Both the position numbers and the translations under genes were made by a program. A DNA stretch of 64,000 nucleotides from Streptococcus sp. 29892 (GTDB lineage: Bacteria; Bacillota; Bacilli; Lactobacillales; Streptococcaceae), in contig NZ_CP118734.1 in NCBI RefSeq assembly GCF_032594935.1, forward strand, positions 896,001 through 960,000, in the 5' to 3' direction. The notes under the pieces were generated by a model. It made no database searches, was not told the origin of the DNA, and saw nothing but the letters and a program-made list of their open reading frames with translations. This document shows, piece after piece, positions 7,837 to 16,473 of the stretch. Each line of letters starts with the position of its first letter. Position 1 is the first letter of the stretch.

Positions 7837-8901
7837 GTGGTAGACTTACATGAGATATTGAGGGAGATCAAGCCTCTAGATAAACATGCAATTGAGAAGG
7901 GGAAGAAGATTTGTGATCAATTAGCCAAGCCCTTAGGTGCTCTGGGTAAAATGGAAACAATATATGCCCGTTTGTATGCTATGTTTCAAGGAGCTATAGA
8001 CATATCTAAACAGATTGTGCTAGTCTATGTGGCTGATAATGGTGTCGTTGCCGAAGGTATTTCTGCCAATCCACAGGAAACGACCTATGTCGTAGCCCGT
8101 AATATGCTAGAAGGAAAAACAGGTCTGTGCGCCATTTCAAGACATGTAGGCTCAGATGTCAGGGTAGTTGATATAGGGTGCATGAAAGATGTTCATACCG
8201 ACCAAGCTTGTAAGGTTAGGAGAGGGACGGGGAATATCTTGAAAGAGCCTGCTTTGACTAGAGAGCAAGCTGTTGAAGCCATAATGGTTGGCTACAGGGA
8301 AACCCTATCCTGTATTCAGAAAGGGTATAAACTTTTTGGTACAGGAGAGATGGGAATTGGCAATACGACAACCTCGGCAGCAGTAATCAGTGCTATTTTA
8401 AATCTTGAAGCCAGTCAAGTGACTGGTTACGGGGCTGGCTTGACAGAAGGGATGAAATCCCATAAAACACAAGTGATTGCTTCAGCGGTTGCTCGCCATG
8501 CTCCCTACAGGGATGTTCTGGACATTGCTGCAAAAGTTGGTGGATTAGATATGCTGGGTATGGTAGGGACTTACTTGGCCTGTGCTCATCATCAACTTCC
8601 CTGTGTAGTGGATGGTCTAATCTCTATCACTGGTTTGCTGATTGCCAGTAAATTAAATAGTCATGTTTTAGATTACTGCTTTGCTTCCCACCTTTCCACA
8701 GAGCCTGCCTATCGGTTGGTTTGTGAGCACTTGGGACTAGATCCCATGCTCTTGATGGATATGAGATTGGGTGAGGGATCGGGTTGTCCTCTAGCCTTCT
8801 TTTTAATGAGTAATGCAGTTTATACTATTGAAGAAATGCCTACATTTTCTGAGGGAAAATTGAGTAGGAATGATTACATCGACATTCGTCAATCAAAATA
8901 G
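7837..8901 (+). CDS. cobT: Nicotinate-nucleotide:dimethylbenzimidazole phosphoribosyltransferase
   Basis: A 354-residue CobT. It has the GTGEMGIGNTTTSAA segment (about 168-182) and RLGEGSG near 310-316, whose Glu corresponds to the catalytic base of the family. It makes alpha-ribazole phosphate from nicotinate mononucleotide and a lower-ligand base. It starts at GTG behind AAAGGAGG. No bluB or bza genes are visible in the window, so the base used must be salvaged, or may be adenine or another purine. Confidence 0.92.
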   Translation: MVDLHEILREIKPLDKHAIEKGKKICDQLAKPLGALGKMETIYARLYAMFQGAIDISKQIVLVYVADNGVVAEGISANPQETTYVVARNMLEGKTGLCAISRHVGSDVRVVDIGCMKDVHTDQACKVRRGTGNILKEPALTREQAVEAIMVGYRETLSCIQKGYKLFGTGEMGIGNTTTSAAVISAILNLEASQVTGYGAGLTEGMKSHKTQVIASAVARHAPYRDVLDIAAKVGGLDMLGMVGTYLACAHHQLPCVVDGLISITGLLIASKLNSHVLDYCFASHLSTEPAYRLVCEHLGLDPMLLMDMRLGEGSGCPLAFFLMSNAVYTIEEMPTFSEGKLSRNDYIDIRQSK

Positions 8902-8916
8902 AAAGTGAGAATACAA

Positions 8917-9525
8917 ATGCAGTTATATACAAAAACAGGTGACAAAGGACTAACTAAACTGGTTGGTGGTCAGAGTGTCGCAAAAGATGCGGAGCGTGTC
9001 AATGCTTACGGTACCATTGATGAATTAAATTCTTGGATTGGTTATATCGTTACTAAAATGGACCCCGCAGATGCCTTAAAGGATGAATTGTTGCAACTCC
9101 AGCATTACCTTTTTGACTGTGGTTCGGATTTATCTACGCCTCACGGTGTTTATCCTTATAAGGTTGACAAAACCATGGTTGATTGGATTGAGGAAAGGAT
9201 TGATACTTACGCAGATGTTCCACCAGCGCTCGAAGTTTTTATCTTACCAGGAGGACATGAAATTGCTGCTATGATCCACATAGCACGCACTATTGCTAGA
9301 CGTGCGGAGCGCCATATTGTAGGTACCATGTGGACAACGGAAATCAATAAGGATGTCTTGGTATTTGTAAACCGTCTTTCAGACTATTTCTTTGCCTTGG
9401 CGCGTGTGATCAATTTTACCCACCAGCAGCCAGATATTGCTTATGAAAGAGGTGCAAAAGTCTTTCATAATATAACAAAAGCTGATGTGGAGCGTTGGGC
9501 TAAGGCTAGGGAAGAAGTAAGATAA
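8917..9525 (+). CDS. pduO: ATP:cob(I)alamin adenosyltransferase, PduO type, copy 1
   Basis: About 202 residues. The N-terminal YTKTGDKGLT is the ATP-binding motif, RVNAYGTIDELNS follows, and VNRLSDYFFALAR lies near the end. It transfers the adenosyl group to Co(I) corrinoid to make coenzyme B12. The frame is open from GTG 8905, but the family N-terminus begins at ATG 8917. It lacks the C-terminal heme-binding domain of full-length PduO; a free-standing relative of that domain is encoded at 55963-56457. A second copy lies at 25970-26554. Confidence 0.9.
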   Translation: MQLYTKTGDKGLTKLVGGQSVAKDAERVNAYGTIDELNSWIGYIVTKMDPADALKDELLQLQHYLFDCGSDLSTPHGVYPYKVDKTMVDWIEERIDTYADVPPALEVFILPGGHEIAAMIHIARTIARRAERHIVGTMWTTEINKDVLVFVNRLSDYFFALARVINFTHQQPDIAYERGAKVFHNITKADVERWAKAREEVR

Positions 9526-9534
9526 GAGCATTTT

Positions 9535-9548
9535 TGAAACCGTTTTAA
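9535..9548 (+). promoter_or_regulatory. Candidate CcpA site (cre) before the cbi promoter
   Basis: TGAAACCGTTTTAA matches the cre consensus TGWNANCGNTNWCA at all but one fixed or restricted position. It ends nine bases before the -35 of the cbiA promoter, a position where CcpA could act as repressor or activator. Confidence 0.5.
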
Positions 9549-9556
9549 TTTACATA

Positions 9557-9585
9557 TTGACATAATGCTCTATAAAGTGTAGAAT
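9557..9585 (+). promoter_or_regulatory. Promoter of the long cbi-hem-cob run
   Basis: TTGACA (9557-9562), a 17-base spacer and TAGAAT (9580-9585). The transcript should start near 9592, just before the antiterminator leader. Confidence 0.8.
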
Positions 9586-9602
9586 GATTTTATAAGAAAA
9601 TC

Positions 9603-9682
9603 ATTTGACACAACGGCGTGTTAAATCAATTGAAGTGAGCAACGGGGCTACAAAAAATAGTGATATTTTTTGTGGCCTTTTT
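9603..9682 (+). promoter_or_regulatory. Dual-hairpin antiterminator/terminator leader no. 2 (before cbiA)
   Basis: P1 is a nine-pair stem (9603-9611 with 9618-9626) closing loop AACGGC. P2 is AGC-AACGGG-GCT (9638-9649). Both loops have A1 and G4, and P2 fits AGCAANGRRGCU. The terminator pairs GGCTACAAAAAATA (9646-9659) with TATTTTTTGTGGCC (9664-9677) and ends in five T. It uses the 3' side of P2, so P2 and terminator exclude each other, as in the EutV dual-hairpin mechanism. Confidence 0.85.
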
Positions 9683-9705
9683 ATGTTTTAAAAAGGTGGC
9701 AATAC

Positions 9706-11061
9706 ATGAAACAATTTATGTTAGCAGGTGTTTCTAGTGGGGTTGGAAAAACAACTGTCACTCTAGGTATTTTAAAAGCCTTGACTGAGAAAGGCTTACG
9801 TGTACAACCTTACAAGGTCGGTCCAGACTATATTGATACCGCTTATCATAGTCGAATAACGAAGAGGGTTTCTCGGAACTTAGACAGCTTTATGATTCCT
9901 GATAAGGCTGCCTTGGACTGGTCGTTTAGAAAGTGGCATAAAGATGCTGACATTGCCCTTGTTGAAGGGGTAATGGGTCTATTTGATGGTCTTGGTACGG
10001 ATAAAGACTGTGCCTCATCGGCTGCGATTGCTAAGAAATTAGATATCCCTGTTGTCTTGATTATCGATGGGAAAGCAACTTCAACATCGGCAGCGGCTAT
10101 GGTTCATGGTTTCTCAACTTTTGATCAGGATTTGACAATTGCTGGAGTGATTGTCAATCGAGTTGCTTCACAAACTCATTATGAATTGATAAAAGGCGCT
10201 ATTGAACGCTATACGGATGTGGAAGTTTTAGGCTACTTTCCTAAAAATATTCAGGTAGAATTGCCCTCACGCCATTTGGGGCTAGTTCCAGATGTTGAAA
10301 TGGAAAACTTGGAGAAACATTTTTCTATCTTAGGTCAATTGGCTCAAGACCATATTGACTTAGATCGCTTGCTTGAGAAGGTAGATATAGCAGGTGAAGA
10401 ACCGTCAAATCCATTCAGCATTCCAAAACAATTCCCTCTAAAAATTGGCTATGCTCTTGATGATGCCTTTCATTTTTACTATGAGGATAATCTGGATTTG
10501 TTAAGGGAATATGGGGTGGACTTGATTCCCTTTAGTCCCCTTAATGACAAAGAATTACCTGAAGCAGATGCTTACTATTTTGGAGGAGGTTTTCCGGAAG
10601 TCTATGCAAAAGAATTGATGGAAAATGTTTCCTTCCGCCAATCTGTTCTGAAGGCCCACCAAGAAAATAAACCTATTTATGCAGAATGTGGTGGCCTGAT
10701 GTATCTTGGCAAGGAACTACAGACTGGAGAGGGGTCTTATGACATGGTAGGGATATTTGATGGTGTCAGTGTTATGACAGACCGGCTAAAAAGCTTTGGT
10801 TATTGTCAAGCTAAGACTCAGGTTAGGAGCTTGTTTGGTCCAAAGGATACGGTTGTCAGGGGTCATGAGTTTCACCATTCTGTATTTCAGACTAATGAAC
10901 CGACCGTTTTGCAACTAGAAAAAGTTCGAGATGGCCAAGTTGTTTCTAGCTGGACAGGTGGCTATCAAACTGGTAAAACCTTTGCTAGCTATCTGCATGT
11001 TCATTTTTATCAAAATCAGGCTTTGTTGGAAAATTGGCTTCAAAGTATTTGTGAGGGATAG
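9706..11061 (+). CDS. cbiA: Cobyrinic acid a,c-diamide synthase
   Basis: About 451 residues. It has an N-terminal P-loop synthetase domain (GVSSGVGKTT near residue 10) and a C-terminal class I glutamine amidotransferase domain with nucleophile Cys in YAECGGLMYLG and His in LHVHF. It amidates side chains a and c of cobyrinate. I chose ATG 9706 behind AAAAGGTGG; an in-frame GTG at 9670 lies inside the leader terminator and is not a credible start. First gene of the long run. Confidence 0.93.
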   Translation: MKQFMLAGVSSGVGKTTVTLGILKALTEKGLRVQPYKVGPDYIDTAYHSRITKRVSRNLDSFMIPDKAALDWSFRKWHKDADIALVEGVMGLFDGLGTDKDCASSAAIAKKLDIPVVLIIDGKATSTSAAAMVHGFSTFDQDLTIAGVIVNRVASQTHYELIKGAIERYTDVEVLGYFPKNIQVELPSRHLGLVPDVEMENLEKHFSILGQLAQDHIDLDRLLEKVDIAGEEPSNPFSIPKQFPLKIGYALDDAFHFYYEDNLDLLREYGVDLIPFSPLNDKELPEADAYYFGGGFPEVYAKELMENVSFRQSVLKAHQENKPIYAECGGLMYLGKELQTGEGSYDMVGIFDGVSVMTDRLKSFGYCQAKTQVRSLFGPKDTVVRGHEFHHSVFQTNEPTVLQLEKVRDGQVVSSWTGGYQTGKTFASYLHVHFYQNQALLENWLQSICEG

Positions 11062-11064
11062 CTT

Positions 11065-12012
11065 ATGTATTTACTAGCTATATTCATTGCGGTTCTGTTG
11101 GATTGGTTGCTGGGGGATCCCTATAGTTGGCCTCATCCAGTCAAGCTAATTGGGAATTTTATTAGCCTATTTTTGAAAGGTCAGCCTAATAGTCCAAAAG
11201 GAAAATATGTCTACGGGTTCTTCTTGTGGTTGACTACGGTTGGTCTGACAGCAGGTATGAGCTACCTCTTGCTCAGAGCATTTGCTCGTTTTTCGCCAGT
11301 GCTTTACTGGGTTTTATGGATATACTTGGCTTATACTTCTTTGTCGACAAGGTGTTTAGCCATGGAAGCCTTGAAGGTCTTGAAAACGTTAAAGACGGGG
11401 ACTATCGAAGATGCTCGTTATCAGGTCAGTATGATTGTTGGGCGAGATACTAGTCAACTGACAGCGGAGGAAATCAGCAAGGCCACCATTGAAACAGTGG
11501 CTGAAAATACCAGTGACGGCGTTATCGGACCATTGCTCTGCTTGTTTATTGGTGGTCCAGTTTTGGCCATGGCTTATAAGGCAGTTAATACCTTGGATTC
11601 TATGGTTGGATATAAGACGGAAAAATACCGGCAAATTGGTTTTGTGTCAGCCAAGCTGGATGATCTAGCAAACCTGATACCTGCGAGGATCACGTGGATT
11701 TGCTTGATGATTGCTAGTCATATTCTAGAATTGGATAGTAAAAATGCATGTCTAATCGGCTTTAGGGATCGTTACCAACACGCCAGCCCTAATAGTGCCT
11801 TTTCAGAAGCTGTAGTGGCAGGTGCCTTGGGTATTCAACTTGGTGGCGCCCATATTTACCATGGTGAGTGGGTTGACAAGCCGACCATTGGTGATGCGGT
11901 TCGTCCTGTTGAGTTTACTGATATTCAAACGACCATTCAAATGCTCTATATGAGTACAACCGTTTCATTGTTGCTATTTAGTGCCGTATATTTGTTACTG
12001 ACGATTATTTAG
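11065..12012 (+). CDS. cbiB: Adenosylcobinamide-phosphate synthase
   Basis: A 315-residue membrane protein. The N-terminal LDWLLGDPYSWPHPVKLIG is typical of CbiB/CobD-type synthases, and TVAENTSDGVIGPLL and YKAVNTLDSMVGYK are family signatures. It joins the aminopropanol phosphate made by CobD to adenosylcobyric acid. It starts four bases after cbiA stops. Confidence 0.93.
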   Translation: MYLLAIFIAVLLDWLLGDPYSWPHPVKLIGNFISLFLKGQPNSPKGKYVYGFFLWLTTVGLTAGMSYLLLRAFARFSPVLYWVLWIYLAYTSLSTRCLAMEALKVLKTLKTGTIEDARYQVSMIVGRDTSQLTAEEISKATIETVAENTSDGVIGPLLCLFIGGPVLAMAYKAVNTLDSMVGYKTEKYRQIGFVSAKLDDLANLIPARITWICLMIASHILELDSKNACLIGFRDRYQHASPNSAFSEAVVAGALGIQLGGAHIYHGEWVDKPTIGDAVRPVEFTDIQTTIQMLYMSTTVSLLLFSAVYLLLTII

Positions 12013-12021
12013 GAGACTTAC

Positions 12022-12705
12022 ATGACCTATATTCAAAATCCATCCTCTATTGAGGAAACAAGCTTTAAAATTATTCAATCGATTATTGATGAGGAGCATC
12101 CAGATTATCAATTTCAAACGGAGATGGAGGAGTCTATCATCAAGCGAGCAATTCACACTTCAGGCGATTTTGATTATCTCTATACTTTAAAATTTACTCA
12201 TGATGTCAATCAAAAGATTGTAGAAGTATTGAAAAACAAGGGGACCTTGGTGCTGGATTCCAGTATTTCACTTAATGGGATAAACAAACGTGTTTTAGAT
12301 CAAATGGGGGTGAATTATACCTGCTTGATCAACGATGAAGATGTTGCTCTACTGGCTAAAGAAAAAGGTATCACACGGGCCATGGCTGCTGTTGAAGTGG
12401 CAGCTAAGATTCCAGGTCCAAAAGTCTATGCCTTTGGTGGTGCTCCAACAGCCCTATCCTACTTATTAGAATTGGTTGAGGCAGGGCAGATGGAAGTTGA
12501 TGCAGTTATTGGTGTCCCAGTTGGCTTTATCAATGTTGAGGAATCTAAGTCAGACTTGCTTGCGTCACCTCTTCCTGCTATTGCGACCCTTGGTCGAAAG
12601 GGTGGTAGTACCATTGTGGTAGCTATAATAAATGCCATCATCTACCAGTTAAAAGAAGTCTTGACTGGTGATTATATTCGTTACTCAACACCGACAAGTA
12701 AATAG
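12022..12705 (+). CDS. cbiC: Cobalt-precorrin-8 methylmutase, copy 1 (catalytic His kept)
   Basis: A 227-residue CbiC. It moves the C11 methyl group to C12 to form cobyrinate. The catalytic His is kept in RAIHTSGDFDYL (about residue 47), and the C-terminal GVPVGFINVEESK and GRKGGST are family signatures. In the other conserved stretch it has GGAPTA where the family usually shows GNAPTA. A second, divergent copy follows directly. AGGAG precedes the ATG. Confidence 0.9.
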   Translation: MTYIQNPSSIEETSFKIIQSIIDEEHPDYQFQTEMEESIIKRAIHTSGDFDYLYTLKFTHDVNQKIVEVLKNKGTLVLDSSISLNGINKRVLDQMGVNYTCLINDEDVALLAKEKGITRAMAAVEVAAKIPGPKVYAFGGAPTALSYLLELVEAGQMEVDAVIGVPVGFINVEESKSDLLASPLPAIATLGRKGGSTIVVAIINAIIYQLKEVLTGDYIRYSTPTSK

Positions 12706-12714
12706 GAGATGACT

Positions 12715-13410
12715 ATGGTCTATATAACAGATGCCCATAAAATTGAAGCAGCAAGTTACCAAAAAATTCAGGAAATCATCACTAAAGAACATTCGGATTT
12801 TGTATTTAAAAACCCCTATCAGGAGGCTGTTTTAAAGCGAGTTGTTTTTACTAGTGCTGATTTTGATTACCTGTATAATATACAGTTTTCCAATCATGCC
12901 ATTGAGGAAATAGTGAAGGTCTTGAAAAATAAGGGAACCATTTTCACTGATACGACGATGGTTTTGGGAGGTTTCAATAAAAAATTATTGGATAGGCTTG
13001 GTGTCGCTTATCGTTGCTTGGTGAATGAACCAGAGATTTTTAAAGAAGCCAAGGAAAAGGGAATTACGCGATCAATGGCTGCAGTAGAGCACGCGGCAAA
13101 AGTCGAAGGGCCGAAACTCTTTGTTTTTGGGAATGCTCCAACTTCTATATTTAAGGTCTTGGAAATGGTCGAGGCAGGTCAAATGGAGTCTGTTCCAGTC
13201 ATAGGTGTTCCAGTTGGATTTGTTGGAGCTGCAGAGTCTAAATTGCAACTCCATGAAAGTTCCTTGCCGGCTATAGCTGCACTTGGTAGAAAGGGTGGCA
13301 GTACCATTGCAGCAGCCATTGTTAATGCCATACTCTATCAGTTGAAAGCTGAGGATAAGGAGGGACAACTCTTCTCACCTTCAGGAAAAGGCTATTGTCA
13401 GGGTAAATAA
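12715..13410 (+). CDS. cbiC: CbiC paralogue, copy 2 (catalytic His replaced by Phe)
   Basis: About 231 residues, clearly homologous to copy 1 along its length. The motif is RVVFTSADFDYL, with Phe where the proton-donating His of the mutase should be. It keeps the usual GNAPTS and GVPVGFVGAAESK stretches that copy 1 has partly changed. I prefer ATG 12715, six bases after AGGAG; the ATG at 12709 is too close to it. It may be an inactive partner in a heterodimer with copy 1, or have another role. Nothing in the frame looks decayed. Confidence 0.85.
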   Translation: MVYITDAHKIEAASYQKIQEIITKEHSDFVFKNPYQEAVLKRVVFTSADFDYLYNIQFSNHAIEEIVKVLKNKGTIFTDTTMVLGGFNKKLLDRLGVAYRCLVNEPEIFKEAKEKGITRSMAAVEHAAKVEGPKLFVFGNAPTSIFKVLEMVEAGQMESVPVIGVPVGFVGAAESKLQLHESSLPAIAALGRKGGSTIAAAIVNAILYQLKAEDKEGQLFSPSGKGYCQGK

Positions 13411-13411
13411 A

Positions 13412-14536
13412 ATGGAAGAATATGTTTATGTTGATGGAAAAAAATTAAAAAGAGGCTTTACGACGGGGACCTGTGCAACAGCAGCAACAGTTGCAGCTTT
13501 GAACATGATTTTACAACAGGAAATCGAGGAGAAAGTTACTGTAAAAACAGCTTCAGGTGTCCAAGTTACTATGGATGTTCACAAGCCTTCCTTTGATGAA
13601 CAATCGGCTACCGCAGCTATTCAAAAAGATGGCGGCGATGATGCCGATGCGACCCATGGATTATTGATTTTTTCAACAGTTACCTTATTGCCTCATCAGA
13701 CAGAAATTGAAATTGATGGAGGTGAGGGAGTCGGTCGGGTGACAGAAGTTGGTCTGGCCAATGCAGTCGGTATGGCAGCTATAAACCCAACTCCGCGAAG
13801 GATGATTGAGGAGCATGTTCGTGACTTGATAGGTCCAGATTGCGGGGCTAAGGTCTTGATATTTGTTCCTGGAGGTGAGGAAGTTGCCAAGGCGACTTAT
13901 AATTCGCGGCTAGGCATTCTGGGAGGTATTTCCATTTTAGGTACCACAGGGATTGTCAACCCCATGTCTGAAGATAGTTGGAAGGCTGCTATTACAGTCG
14001 AGTTGTCCATGCTTTATAATAAGGGTTATCGTTCTGTTGTCCTATCGCCTGGAAAATATGGTGAAGCCTTTGGAATGGATGGTTTAGGCCTACCCAAAGA
14101 GCAAATTGTCAATATGAGCAATTTTGTGGGGCACGTTCTGAAAGAAGTTCAGAGAATTGGATTTACAAAGGTACTGATGGTTGGGCATATGGGCAAGTTA
14201 GTCAAGGTTGCATCAGGCACCATGTCTACGCATAGTAAGGATTCTGATGGACGTATTGATACCTTAATAGCTAATTTAGCCCTCATGGGTGCTCCTTTGG
14301 AAATGTTACAGAAGGTAAATACATGTTTGACAACAGATGCAGCAGCAACCATTATCAAAGAATATGGTTATGAAGGTATTTATCAGATTTTAGCAGACAA
14401 GATTAAGGCTAAGACAGAGCGGTTGCTCAAGTACCGTCAACCTGCGGTAACCATTGATGTAGTCTTATTTGGTACGGAAGATGGCTACCTAGCTTCAACC
14501 AAAAGCTTAGCGGAAATTCAGGAGGAATGGTCATGA
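13412..14536 (+). CDS. cbiD: Cobalt-precorrin-5B C1-methyltransferase
   Basis: A 374-residue CbiD with the hallmark N-terminus GFTTGTCATAA and later GGEEVAKATYNSRLGILGG and LVGH-like VLMVGHMGKLVKVASG. It methylates C1 during ring contraction in the anaerobic pathway. The stop overlaps the cbiE start as ATGA. Confidence 0.93.
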   Translation: MEEYVYVDGKKLKRGFTTGTCATAATVAALNMILQQEIEEKVTVKTASGVQVTMDVHKPSFDEQSATAAIQKDGGDDADATHGLLIFSTVTLLPHQTEIEIDGGEGVGRVTEVGLANAVGMAAINPTPRRMIEEHVRDLIGPDCGAKVLIFVPGGEEVAKATYNSRLGILGGISILGTTGIVNPMSEDSWKAAITVELSMLYNKGYRSVVLSPGKYGEAFGMDGLGLPKEQIVNMSNFVGHVLKEVQRIGFTKVLMVGHMGKLVKVASGTMSTHSKDSDGRIDTLIANLALMGAPLEMLQKVNTCLTTDAAATIIKEYGYEGIYQILADKIKAKTERLLKYRQPAVTIDVVLFGTEDGYLASTKSLAEIQEEWS

Positions 14537-15144
14537 TAGATGTGATTGGCATTGGTCCAGGAAATCCGGTCTATTGCCTGGTTGGTCAATTGGACCGTTG
14601 TGAGCAGGCAGACTATATCTTGGGGAGTGAGCGCCATTTAGAAGTTCTTCCTGCTAGTCTTAGGGAGAAAGGGGTTATAGCTCCTAAAAAACTGAAGGAC
14701 TTAGAGGCTTTATTGGAAACATATCCCGTAGAAGCTTCTATTGTTTACTTGGTTTCAGGAGATCCCTTGATTTACGGTTTGGGCAAGTGGATGTCTGAAA
14801 AATTTCCTGGTCGTGTTAGGATATTGTCAGGGATTAGCTCCATGCAATACTTAGCTAGCAAGGTATGTTTGCCTATGAATGATGCCTATTTAACCAGCAG
14901 CCATGCCAAACTCCCAAACTTTGATTTGATCATGAGTTTGCCCAAGGTCTTCATGGTGACAGATGCCCATGTTGGTCCCTATCAAATTGCTCAGGAGGTC
15001 CTCAAAAGGGGACTTAAACGGAAAATCATTATCGGTGAACATCTGAGCTACGAAGATGAGGAAATCAGTATTCTAGCAGCGGAAGATGTTGTTGACCGTG
15101 ATTATAAAATGAATGTGGTGGTAATTGTAGATGAAGGATACTGA
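14533..15144 (+). CDS. cbiE: Cobalt-precorrin-7 C5-methyltransferase
   Basis: About 203 residues of the tetrapyrrole methylase family: GIGPGNP near the N-terminus and VSGDPLIYGLG for AdoMet binding. The ATG at 14533 sits inside the cbiD stop (ATGA) with AGGAGGA seven bases ahead; the ATG at 14527 touches that site and is less likely. CbiE and CbiT are separate proteins here, not a CobL-type fusion. Confidence 0.9.
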   Translation: MIDVIGIGPGNPVYCLVGQLDRCEQADYILGSERHLEVLPASLREKGVIAPKKLKDLEALLETYPVEASIVYLVSGDPLIYGLGKWMSEKFPGRVRILSGISSMQYLASKVCLPMNDAYLTSSHAKLPNFDLIMSLPKVFMVTDAHVGPYQIAQEVLKRGLKRKIIIGEHLSYEDEEISILAAEDVVDRDYKMNVVVIVDEGY

Positions 15145-15694
15145 ATTTATTCGAACCAAGGTCCCTATGACCAAATCAGAGATTCGTGCCATTAGCATTG
15201 ATAAACTAGATTTAACACATGCTAAACGGATGCTGGATGTGGGATCTGGGACTGGTAGCGTTACGATTCAAGCAGCTTGTAGCTATCCTCAATTAGAAGT
15301 GGTAGCTGTGGAGCAAAATCCTGATGCCTTGGCCCTAACAAGACAAAATATTGAAAAGTTTCAGTGCCAAAACATCACTCTGCATGAAGGGAAGGCACCG
15401 ATTGAACTACAGGGTCCATTTGATGCCATTTTTGTCGGAGGGACTGGTGGAAACATGCAGGAAATTTTTGACTGGTGTCAGAAACTTCTCCTTCCAGGAG
15501 GCAGGTTGGTCTTGAATTTTATACTTTTGGAAAATGCCTTAGAGGCAGCCCAGATTGCTGAAACAATGGATTGGGAAGACCTAGAGCTCACCTCAGTACA
15601 GGTTGGCAACTGGACTGGTTTAGGAAAAGGTCATTATTTTAAACCACAGAATCCAACAATTGTGGTTTCTTGTCAAAAAGCTAAAAAGGAGTAG
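15131..15694 (+). CDS. cbiT: Cobalt-precorrin-6B C15-methyltransferase (decarboxylating)
   Basis: A 187-residue Rossmann methyltransferase with [15 protein letters not shown] as AdoMet motif I and [12 protein letters not shown] further on, typical of CbiT. It methylates C15 and decarboxylates the C12 side chain. It overlaps the end of cbiE by 14 bases. Confidence 0.92.
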   Translation: MKDTEFIRTKVPMTKSEIRAISIDKLDLTHAKRMLDVGSGTGSVTIQAACSYPQLEVVAVEQNPDALALTRQNIEKFQCQNITLHEGKAPIELQGPFDAIFVGGTGGNMQEIFDWCQKLLLPGGRLVLNFILLENALEAAQIAETMDWEDLELTSVQVGNWTGLGKGHYFKPQNPTIVVSCQKAKKE

Positions 15695-15699
15695 AGAGA

Positions 15700-16473
15700 A
15701 TGTCGAAGGTACATTTTGTTGGTGCAGGTCCTGGTGATGTGGAACTGATTACCTTGAAGGGTTATAAGCAGTTATCACAGGCAGATGTTGTGATTTATGC
15801 AGGTTCCTTGGTCAATCCAGCCCTCTTGGATTACTGCAAGGAAGGTGCAGAAATTTATGATAGTGCTGGGATGCATTTGTTGGAAATTATTGATGTCATG
15901 GAGGCAGGGGTCAAGGCAGGCAAGGAGGTTGTCCGATTACAGACTGGCGACTTCTCTATTTACGGCTCTATCCGTGAACAGATTGAGGAGATGAAGAAGC
16001 GAGGGATTGCATTCGATTGTACCCCAGGTGTCAGTTCCTTCTTAGGAGCTGCTTCAAGTATTGGAACAGAATACACAGTGCCTGAAGTTTCCCAAAGTGT
16101 CATCATTACCCGTATGGCAGGTCGGACACCTGTTCCAGAGCGTGAATCTTTACGAAGCTATGCCCAGCATCGTACTTCAATGGCTATTTTCCTGTCTATT
16201 CAAGGCATTGAAAAAGTAGTGGAAGAATTGGTTCAAGGTGGCTATCCTACCACTACACCTGTTGCGGTCATCTATAAGGCGACTTGGCCAGAGGAGAAAA
16301 AGGTTTTTGGCACACTCGAAACGATTGCAGAGAAGGTCAAAGAAGCGGATATCAGTAAGACGGCTCTGATTCTGGTTGGTGATTTTCTAGGACAGGAGTT
16401 TTATTATTCAAAACTTTACCATGAAGAATTTGAACACGAGTATCGCCATGGGAAAAGTAGCCATGCCCAGTAA
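15700..16473 (+). CDS. cbiF: Cobalt-precorrin-4 C11-methyltransferase
   Basis: A 257-residue tetrapyrrole methylase: [26 protein letters not shown] and [14 protein letters not shown] are typical of CbiF/CobM. AGGAG lies before the ATG. It methylates C11. The 3' end slightly overlaps cbiG. Confidence 0.93.
   Translation: MSKVHFVGAGPGDVELITLKGYKQLSQADVVIYAGSLVNPALLDYCKEGAEIYDSAGMHLLEIIDVMEAGVKAGKEVVRLQTGDFSIYGSIREQIEEMKKRGIAFDCTPGVSSFLGAASSIGTEYTVPEVSQSVIITRMAGRTPVPERESLRSYAQHRTSMAIFLSIQGIEKVVEELVQGGYPTTTPVAVIYKATWPEEKKVFGTLETIAEKVKEADISKTALILVGDFLGQEFYYSKLYHEEFEHEYRHGKSSHAQ

Noticed and set aside
9670..9705. Upstream GTG start for cbiA
   Set aside because: It lies inside the T-rich terminator of the leader and has no ribosome site. 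ATG 9706 behind AAAAGGTGG gives the normal CbiA N-terminus.
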